From assembly GCA_023105745.1 (NCBI GenBank), contig JALGQZ010000014.1, forward strand, positions 7,373,888 to 7,437,887: 64,000 bases of DNA, read 5' to 3'. This DNA comes from Austropuccinia psidii (lineage: Eukaryota; Basidiomycota; Pucciniomycetes; Pucciniales; Sphaerophragmiaceae). The position numbers and the translations under genes are program-made. Under the pieces are notes generated by a model. That model searched no databases, was not told the origin of the DNA, and saw only the letters and a program-made list of their open reading frames with translations. This document shows, in pieces, positions 56,713 to 64,000 of this stretch; positions within the stretch are counted from its first letter, which is position 1; the number at the start of each line of letters is the position of its first letter.

Positions 56713-57890
56713 TGTGTCAATTGGCGGCAATTGACTTCACGTCACACTGCAGTCAGTATGAAATCTTGCTTCAGTTGCGTTGGTGTCACATTATAGTCAC
56801 TGGATTTAGTGGGTCACATCACATCTGCGTCAAGAAAACGTCAATTGTCACATGTGTCACATGAGAATGTCACTCAAAGCCCAAACCCATTTCAGCCCTA
56901 TTTGTAAGGTTTGGGTAATTACACCTCATGGTGCATGGTAGCAGTTTGGCATGCTCATATTTGTGCATGAGAAGAGTTCCGCCCCACCACCTAATCATCT
57001 CACCCCTTTACCATGCCTACTCTCACACTTGAATTGGCTTCCGCCTCCCTGCCTAATCCTCTCCAACCCTTAGCATGCTTATGCACCCACACCACCCTCC
57101 AGATGTGACTCCGACACTGCCCCCCCATCTCTGCCTTCACCACTCCTTACGCTTCCACACCCCCCCGCTTACCATCCTTACACTTGTAGTGCCCTCCTGA
57201 CATGCCTCCAACACCACTTACCACCCTCATGCTCACGTAGTGCCCTCCTGTCATGCCTCCAACATGGCCTACCATCCTTGCGCTCATGTAGTGCCCTTCC
57301 GACATGCCTCCAACACCGCTTACCATCCTGACGCTCGCAGTGCCCTCCCGACATGCCTCTGACACCGCTTACCATCCTTACGCTTGCAGTGCCCTCCCAA
57401 CATGCCTCCGACGCTGCTTACCATCCTTATGCTCGCAGTGCCCTCCCGACATGCCTCCAACGCTGCTTACCATCCTTACCCTCGCAGTGCCCTCCCGACA
57501 TGCCTCCAACACCACTTACCATCCTTATGCTTTCAGTGCCCTCCCGACATGCCTCCAACACTACTTACCATCCTTACACTCATGTAGTGCCCTCCCAACC
57601 TGCCTTCTACATCATATACCATCCTTACGAACATGTAGTGCCCTCCCGACATGCCTCCAACACCTCTTACCATCCTTACGCTCATGTAGTGCCCTCCCAA
57701 CATCGTTTACCATCCTTACAAACATGTAGTGCCCTCCCAACATGCCTTGAATGCTGCCCTCACAGTTGGACTAATCCTCAATGCCTCTTATGATCCTTAA
57801 ACTCCTGCACCCTCATCACTCCTTATGCTTCTGCACCCCCTCTGCTTACCATTCGTATCCTGTCTGCAGTGACCTTAATATATCCCTCCG
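56713..57890 (+). repeat. Repeat family R2, copy 2, left part
   Basis: Follows R2 copy 1 from its GTCA-rich start (attgacttcacgt, gcgtcaagaaaacgtcaatt) through ggtttgggtaattacac and ttgaattggcttccgc to the C-rich minisatellite. The right part of the copy is displaced to 63377 by the Gypsy D insertion. Confidence 0.75.
57175..57760 (+). repeat. 49-bp C-rich minisatellite
   Basis: Units of gcagtgccctcccgacatgc ctcc-aacaccgcttaccatcc-ttacgctc, 49 bp in the core (57338-57540) and ~52 bp where catgtagtg replaces gcagtg. As 49 is not a multiple of three and no frame has stops, each frame cycles through three peptides with a 49-residue super-period. Two plus-strand frames of ~140 codons result. These are repeat translations, not supported genes. 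Confidence 0.9.
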
Positions 57891-58324
57891 ACACCATTGT
57901 CAAGGAAGTATTTTTCACACTTTTGATCATTTATTCTCTACATGTTAAGGTCACAAGGTCCTGCAAGATTGGCACCACAGCCTCTGAGATCAAATCAAAT
58001 CACTTCTTGATTCATTCTCAAACCTTTCTACACCTTCATTCCATCATTGTCTAAAGAGCTTGGTTGAAAAGATTCCTATGGGGATTTCAAGAACCAATCT
58101 CAATAGCTCCATTTGCTCTTCATAAGCTGTAGGGCAATTCAAGTATCCTGTTCTTGATCGGAATCTTGACTTTACTTGTTGTTCAGTTCAATCTAAACAG
58201 TCATTTAAAAGAATATTGAGCCCAATGTGAAGAATTTCTTGTTTTACTTGAAACATATTAGATCCTTTGTAAAGCTTACTGAAACTACTGTTCTCCCAAT
58301 AATAAATAATGCACCTTGTCTTAT
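57891..58324. other. Unassigned segment between R2 and the Gypsy D 3' LTR
   Basis: Neither R2 copy 1 nor the Gypsy D 5' LTR contains this sequence. It starts after ctccgacacc at about 57890 and ends where LTR similarity begins (ttatgttatgagataattg). It may be a separate insertion or a piece of host DNA left by a deletion. Confidence 0.4.
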
Positions 58325-58933
58325 GTTATGAGATAATTGTGCTGGTGGTTCTTTTCCTTATCAAAATCATGTGATGTATTTGAGATAATTTGGCTTGTGA
58401 GTTTTTCTTTTTGCCAAGAAAGTGGAGAAAATACAGCTCCTGAAAATTGAACTGTCTTCTAGTCATATGATATATATGAGAAAATTATGCTGGTGCTTTA
58501 TTTTAGTATCATATCATTTCATATGGAGATTGCATCATTTCTATCAATTTTGATGCGTGTCATTATTACTAAGAAAACCTTTGTTCTTGGAAAATATATT
58601 GTAACTTTATGCATAGCCTTGAGGTATTTCTTCTTTCAATTGAATCAAGGTGGGGAAAATACATCTTCTGATTCTTTGGTCCATCTTCATATACCTTTAT
58701 TTAGATTAATTGCCTTTAATGACGTAATTTGTTATTGATGATTCAATAAGGTGGATAAATTCTTTGATACTATACTGTTTTGATAAGATCTTGAGGCTGT
58801 GTATTGTATATTTCTTTTTGAAATTTGTAATTGTAATGTGTAAATCTGTTTTGTGTAATTCTTTTTATTATAATTTTTTTCTTTTGTTTTATTGGTAAGC
58901 TTGAAACTGGTACTAATGGTATGGAATACCACA
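58325..58933 (-). repeat. Gypsy D 3' LTR, U3 part only
   Basis: Nearly identical to 62768-63376, ending in the same ggaataccaca. Similarity stops leftward near 58325, so R and U5 and part of U3 are absent. Confidence 0.9.
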
Positions 58934-58944
58934 TCCCCCTCTCC
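58934..58944 (-). promoter_or_regulatory. Gypsy D polypurine tract
   Basis: GGAGAGGGGGA on the minus strand directly precedes TGTGG, the LTR start. Confidence 0.8.
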
Positions 58945-58988
58945 ATTTGATGCTGTCCCCAGCATTCCAGTTGAAAAGCTTGCCAATA

Positions 58989-59400
58989 TCAATCATATCC
59001 ATTTTGATCAATTTCTTCTCCCTCTGATATTAAATCTTCATCTTCAATTTCTTCACTGCTGTCATTTTCTGACTCTGTACTTGATTGAACTTTCTTTCCT
59101 CTGGGATAAAACCTCTTGATGTGACTTGCTGCAAGTTTTCTTGTAAGTTTAATGCCATCCAATTCTTCAAGCTCATAAGGTCCATTATTAATTTGCTTTA
59201 TGACTCTATAAGGTCCATTCCAACGGTTCTTGAAGAGTAAACCCCACTGTGACTCAAGTCGTTTATTATAAACTAATACCAAGTTCCAATCTCTGTTCTG
59301 CTTCTAATCTTGTTTCTTGTTTTGCCACAATCTGTATGGTTCTTGCCTCCAATAGTTCCTCTAGTTGGTATTTTCTTTTGATTGAATATTCTTCATTAAT
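58989..59400 (-). pseudogene. Gypsy D integrase C-terminus
   Basis: The minus strand reads LEELLEARTIQIVAKQE near 59360, then a frameshift, then NWNLVLVYNKRLESQWG. FKNRWNGPYRVIKQINNGPY follows (the GPY/F module), then ELEELDGIKLTRKLAASHIK RFYPRG, and an acidic tail. This is the DNA-binding end of a Ty3/Gypsy integrase. Only this part of pol survives, fused by deletion to the gag end. Confidence 0.85.
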
Positions 59401-59514
59401 TTCACCTTGAAGTCTGCATTATTCTATTATTCACCTTGGTTGTTAATTTTGATGTCTTCATTCTTTTATTTTCTTGATTGCTTGATTTACTTGCATCTTC
59501 AGCCCTCTGGTGTG

Positions 59515-59715
59515 CTACCCCTGTAGTTTGAGTCATACAAAGACTAAATTTTGGCTGTCTGGGAACCACCCTGTAGTTTAACGTCATACAAGGACTACTT
59601 TTAGCCTTCAGGTTGCTACCCTGCAGTTTAAAGTCATACAAGGACTAATTTTAGCCTTCAGGTTGCTACCCTGTAGTTTAAAGTCATACAAGGACTAATT
59701 TTAGCCCTGAATGGC
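59515..59715 (-). repeat. 50-bp tandem repeat at the end of Gypsy D gag
   Basis: Four units of ctaccctgtagtttaaagtc atacaaggactaattttagccttcaggttg, the two rightmost exactly 50 bp apart (59616, 59666). 50 is not a multiple of three, so each added unit shifts the frame at the gag end. Confidence 0.9.
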
Positions 59716-61250
59716 TGTGAGTTTTGTATAGTTCTATGATCTTGATTATTGTTTGCTTGTATTTTATTTGGAGATTCAACTACTTCTGAAAGGTGTTTGA
59801 GCTGATTCAATACTTGCTTAACTGATTCCTTCCCAGTGTCCTTTGATTGATGCCCTTGCGGCTGAGGATTTTGAATTTTTTGGGTAAGATCTTTCATTTG
59901 CTTTAAGACTTCTTCCCAGCTTTCCTCTTCAAACCTAGCTTTCTTCTCTTGTGACTTTGGTTGTGAAAATTCCTTCTGTTGAATTAAGACTTTGGCTTCT
60001 AAATCTTGTTCAATATATAACTTTAAGATTTCCAATCTTGGAATGATATAACCACCATCCAAAGCTTGCACCATGGCCTTATCTTTAATCATTTCTTTGT
60101 AAATAGATTCTTGAACACTTGAGGAAAGACTGGCCAAAATTTCTTGATTGTGATTGATATCTCCTTGTATATATTGATACCTTCTGAGATAATTAATAAT
60201 GGATTCATATTCACCAATGAACTTTTTATATTGGGTCATATTTCTAATTCCCCCTTCTTGTTGAATCTTTGTAAATAATTGAGTAATTGAGGACAGCTTG
60301 TATCTTCTTTCAGGTGACACTGTTCCCCATCTCCTCTTAATATCCAATTTTAATTGCTCCCAATTGCCAGTTTCATATCCGGGCATTCCTTCAATATGGT
60401 AGCTAATTTCTTGATCTTTAGTCCAAAAGGATATCTGTCTTGCTATATCCCTTCCACTTGCTCCTTCAATTTCTGCTATATTTTCTACTCTTTTAATAAA
60501 TCTTTCCACTTCCTTTCCATCAAACCATAAATTATAATCCTTTGGTCTGATCTTGACAATGGGTGTATTGTTTCATGGGATTTCTTGTTGCAATGGGCTT
60601 GAAGCCTGTGCATGAATATTAACCCGCTTTGGTAGAGTATTTGGTCTTTGTAAAGTGAATGGAGTTGATGAGGCCATAGGCCTTGAAAATGGTGATGGTG
60701 ACCCTTCTTGTCTAAAGATTCTTGGCATGCTCATAGTTTCTTCCATTGGGCTGTTTTCTGCGGTAAAACTTGACTCTTTCCTTTTCCCTTCTTTTTTAAG
60801 GAGTTCAATTAATTCTTGTTGCATTTCCAACATTCTTTGATGAAGTCTTTCTACATCAGAAATATCTTCTTGTCCTTGCATGGTCTCTTCATTTATAATT
60901 TCTTCTTTGGATTCATCTGGATTGTGTGGTATCTTTGATGATGATGCTGAATCCATATTGATATATTCTTTATTTATTTTCTCTTTTTCACTTTTCTTTT
61001 TAATTTCAAATAGTTCCTTGAGTAATTTCTGAAAATAATCTGTAACTATCTTTTGATCTTTCTTCTTAGTTCTTGGTGTACCAACTGGTATACTATAATC
61101 TATAGGTGATTCTTCTCCAGGTGGTGTTTCTCCTCTTTTTGGATAATAATAGTGAAATGATTTTGTTGAAGAACTTGATGGTGATGATGATTTAGAATTT
61201 TGTGGTTTTTCTGATTCCAGATTGACTTGATAGGTGCTTGAAATTGTTTA
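59658..61250 (-). pseudogene. Gypsy D gag
   Basis: The frame 60956-59658 has a single TGA near 60570 (after QQEIP); Gypsy C has Arg there. Capsid landmarks: KVE/RVENIAEIEGASGRDIA, YHIEGMPGYETGNWEQLKLD, GTVSPERRYKLSSITQLF, YKKFIGEYESIINYL and ALDGGYIIPRLEILKLYIEQ. Coding similarity with Gypsy C extends upstream of the first Met to about 61250 (FHYYYPKRGET, GTPRTKKKDQ), so the true start is farther up. The C-terminal zinc knuckle is lost to the deletion. Otherwise this is the most intact long frame in the window. Confidence 0.85.
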
Positions 61251-61338
61251 TTGATAAAAGGCTTTTTCTTTTTATGGACCAAATTTGATTTTTTTTTTTG
61301 ATAATTGATGGATTATTGATGATTGAAGTTGTTGTTGG

Positions 61339-61355
61339 CCACTGTTGGGACACCA
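61339..61355 (-). promoter_or_regulatory. Gypsy D primer-binding site
   Basis: TGGTGTCCCAACAGTGG on the minus strand, two bases from the LTR end CCCACA. Identical to Gypsy C. Confidence 0.7.
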
Positions 61356-61864
61356 GATGTGGGAACTCCTTTTGGTGTGGGATGAAATAAGGCAGTACCT
61401 TGAGGGGGAAATTATTGGTAAGTCTGTTTTGAATTTCAGAATTGTCCAATAACCATGGGTGCTAAGGTGTATTAGCTGCCCCTCTAAATAATACTGAATA
61501 GTCAGCCTACAGAGAATCAAAAAATAAAATAGGATTTGTGGCTTTAACAGATAGAGAAGACTTATCAGCAGTCTCTAAATCAGACCTATCAATAACACTA
61601 CAGTAAAATTTTTATTTAAAACTAAAATTTCTGATAAAATAAAGACTAAGATTTTTTTCTTATTATTTTAATAAAAGTAATTATAATATATATAATTTTT
61701 TTTTTGGTTTTCTGTTATTTTAATAAAAGTAATAGGAATATTTTTTTTTTGGGTTTTATGATGATTATAATGATTTTTTTTATATTAATAATAATAATAA
61801 GACTACTTGATATTCTTCTTTTTATATTTTCAATGTTGAGTTTATATCACTACTTCTTTTCTTT

Positions 61865-62095
61865 TAATGACACTAAGCCACTGAGCAAGGCACTGAGCTT
61901 TTACTACGGTTATACTACTATTCTTCAACAATACTAAGCTAGTGAGCAAGGATACTGAGCTTTTACTACGGTTATACTACTATTCTTCACTAATACTAAG
62001 CTACTGAGCAAGGCTACTGAGCTTTTACTACAGTTATACTACTATTCTTCACTAATACTAAGCTACTGAGCAAGGCTACTGAGCTTTTCACTACT
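61865..62095 (-). repeat. Leader array in the Gypsy D LTR, four ~62-bp units
   Basis: actaagctactgagcaaggc tactgagcttttactacggttatactactattcttcac repeats at 61872, 61933, 61995 and 62057. It lies 120-350 nt downstream of the TATA box. The agctnagnctcagta core also occurs twice in Gypsy C. Confidence 0.9.
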
Positions 62096-62213
62096 AAAAC
62101 ACTACTACTATTCTAGATATCCTGCTAGTTCAGGGATGGTGGTGATCCTGGATAGTGGGAACTTGTTCCATGATGATGGGAAAAATGAGGGAGAGAGGAC
62201 CTCTATTTATAGC

Positions 62214-62221
62214 TTTGGGGC
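62214..62221 (-). promoter_or_regulatory. Gypsy D TATA box
   Basis: TATAAATAGAGG on the minus strand after a ggaggccccaaag block, matching the Gypsy C promoter core. Confidence 0.65.
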
Positions 62222-62317
62222 CTCCATAGAGCTTCTCAAAATAGGGTACTTAGAAAAAATCATAGTTGAGACGTTTTAGCTAGTGAGACGTGTAGTTTTG
62301 GTGTAGCAGCGTGTTTG

Positions 62318-62925
62318 CTGAGAGAATTATGCTGGTGGTGCTTTTTCTTATCAAAATCATGTGATGTGTTTGAGATAATTTGGCTGGTGAGATTTTCTTT
62401 TTATCAGGGTCATGTGAGGTCATTGAGATAATTTGGCTGGTGATGTTTTCTTGAAGGTGGGGAAAGTATTTTTTTGTTTCTATTTTTACGTATGTTATGA
62501 GAGAATTATGCTGGTGGTTCTTTTCCTTATCACAATCATGTGATGTATTTGAGATAATTTGGCTGGTGAGTTTTTCTTTTTGCCAAGAAAGTGGAGAAAA
62601 TACAGCTCCTGAAAATTGAACTGTCTTCTAGTCATATGATATATATGAGAAAATTATGCTGGTGTTTCTGTTTCTTATCAAAATCATGTGATGTCTTTGA
62701 GATAATTTGGCTGGTGATGTTTTCTTGAAGGTGGGGAAAGTATTTTTTTGTTTCTATTTTTACGTATGTTATGAGAGAATTGTGCTGGTGGTTCTTTTCC
62801 TTATCAAAATCATGTGATGTATTTGAGATAATTTGGCTTGTGAGTTTTTCTTTTTGCCAAGAAAGTGGAGAAAATACAGCTCCTGAAAATTGAACTGTCT
62901 TCTAGTCATATGATATATATGAGAA
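62318..62925 (-). repeat. Tandem repeats in the Gypsy D U3
   Basis: Units starting gagagaattatgctggtggt occur at about 62318, 62488, 62648, 62773 and 62919. Alternate units are closest to each other, giving a ~285-bp higher-order repeat. Each carries aatcatgtgatg and gagataatttggctggtgag. The 3' LTR retains only the last two units. Confidence 0.85.
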
Positions 62926-63376
62926 AATTATGCTGGTGCTTTATTTTAGTATCATATCATTTCATATGGAGATTGCATCATTTCTATCAATTTTGATGCG
63001 TGTCATTATTACTAAGAAAACCTTTGTTCTTGGAAAATATATTGTAAATTTATGCATAGCCTCGAGGTATTTCTTCTTTCAATTGAATCAAGGTGGGGAA
63101 AATAAATCTTCTGATGCTTTGGTCCATCTTCATATACCTTTACTTAGATTAACTGCCTTTAATGACGCAATTTGTTATTGATGATTCAATAAGGTGGATA
63201 AATTCTTTGATACTATACTGTTTTGATAAGATCTTGAGGCTGTGTATTGTATATTTCTTTTTGAAATTTGTAATTGTAATGTGTAAATCTGTTTTGCGTA
63301 ATTCTTTTTATTATAATTTTTTTCTTTTGTTTTATTGGTAAGCTTGAAACTGGTACTAATGGTATGGAATACCACA

Positions 63377-64000
63377 CCGCATGTCCACCCTCACCCCCAG
63401 AGCTTACCATGCTTACGCTTCTGCACAACCCTCAAGATATGGGTCCAACACTTCCACTCCCCGGGTTACCATGCTTATGCTTCCGCATTAGATCCATAGG
63501 GTATGGTGACTTGTTGGCATACATGATGCACTCAATCACAGAAATATTCTGAGTGGCCTTCTCCACCAACATCTTCAGGGGAAATTGGTTGGGATATTCA
63601 TAATGTTGTGGTTAGGCTTTATATCATGAGACTCACAAATCAAAACCTAATAATTGAACTATTTAAGACCACAATTGTGTCTTGTGTTTCACCAAAAAAA
63701 CCATTTTATTTCATATCATTCAAAAGGAACACTTTGCTTAGTCCTTACCTCATGAGCATTGAATAGTTCAAAAGTTGACTTTAGTAGGTTTCTCACTAGT
63801 CAACTTTATTCAGTTTCTCACAGGGAAGTGATTTCATTTGAATGATATGAAATCTTTTCCAACACATCACCTCCTTGAATTTCCCAACACATCATATTTT
63901 GCAAATGCAATACAAGTTCAATAGATATTGATGGAAGGTTCCAAGGATGTTTAACAGAAGGTTTCCTTTGGTCAGCTTGTGGCTCTACAATTCATTTTTT
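63377..64000 (+). repeat. Repeat family R2, copy 2, right part
   Basis: Resumes the C-rich minisatellite (cttaccatgcttacgcttctgc), then attagatccatagggtatgg as in R2 copy 1 at 17990. It matches copy 1 through ttccaagg to the window edge. Confidence 0.8.

Larger units (their letters stand above)
58325..63376 (-). mobile_element. Gypsy D, pol-deleted Gypsy retrotransposon
   Basis: Minus-strand element: 5' LTR 61358-63376, PBS, gag, then the end of integrase, PPT and a 3' LTR reduced to its U3 part (58325-58933). Protease, reverse transcriptase, RNase H and the integrase core are missing between about 59405 and 59500. It interrupts R2. No target duplication can be read because the 3' LTR is truncated. 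Confidence 0.85.
61358..63376 (-). repeat. Gypsy D 5' LTR (2,019 bp)
   Basis: Termini TGTGG and CCACA are perfect inverted repeats. In transcript order: U3 with tandem ~145-bp repeats, a TATA box at 62214-62221, a leader repeat array, AT-rich U5, then the PBS. Long for a fungal Gypsy LTR. Confidence 0.8.

Noticed and set aside
63364..63552. 62-codon ORF at the R2 / Gypsy D junction
   Set aside because: It starts inside the LTR end and reads into the R2 minisatellite; a chimera of two repeats.

Overview
The window looks like a repeat-dominated stretch of a rust fungus genome (Pucciniales). The Copia and Gypsy polyproteins are of the kind familiar from rust genomes. The few cellular genes have short introns and match fungal importin-beta and Trm82. 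The C-rich minisatellite peptides resemble abundant hypothetical proteins I remember from the myrtle rust Austropuccinia psidii. Naming that species is an inference from memory, not a search result. No intact cellular protein-coding gene was found, and nearly every long reading frame belongs to a decayed transposable element.

Layout from the left: (1) 1-1438, the end of a TATA-containing LTR-like repeat, here called L1. (2) 1439-9627, a minus-strand Copia element (Copia A). It is interrupted by a 618-bp solo LTR with a perfect 5-bp target duplication and by a second Copia (Copia B, about 4009-8230). (3) 10467-16318, a second L1 copy split by a 4.35-kb Mutator-like (MULE) DNA transposon, which encodes a FAR1-type transposase joined to a CCHC knuckle and an OTU protease-like domain. 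(4) 16841-18490, repeat family R2 with a C-rich minisatellite. (5) 18.5-20.9 kb, unassigned ORFs and AT-rich DNA. (6) 21.3-24.2 kb, a small island holding a truncated importin-beta (Kap95-like) gene and a broken Trm82/WDR4-like gene. (7) 24.5-31.6 kb, an extreme AT block: 10-bp satellite arrays of opposite strand polarity on the two sides of a 500-N assembly gap. (8) 32.4-33.2 kb, the integrase and chromodomain end of a chromovirus. (9) 36.6-38.5 kb, a cluster of hairpin-forming minisatellites with a tRNA-derived SINE-like unit. (10) 39.1-46.5 kb, a plus-strand Gypsy (Gypsy C) with gag and protease but no reverse transcriptase, ending in an (A7T)n tract. (11) 49457-54779, a complete Copia (Copia E) with both LTRs, PBS, PPT and target duplication. 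(12) 55.4-56.5 kb, a field of a recurring 24-nt motif. (13) 56.7-64.0 kb, a second R2 copy split by a minus-strand, pol-deleted Gypsy (Gypsy D).

The elements inform each other. L1 copy 1 is the empty site for the MULE. Removing Copia B restores an open frame in Copia A. R2 copy 1 is the uninterrupted form of the R2 copy that carries Gypsy D. Copia B and Copia E share a primer-binding site that looks complementary to the anticodon half of tRNA-Tyr. Gypsy C and D share a different PBS that looks like an ordinary tRNA 3'-end PBS. All ORFs in these elements carry stops, frameshifts, deletions or catalytic substitutions, so none looks autonomous now.
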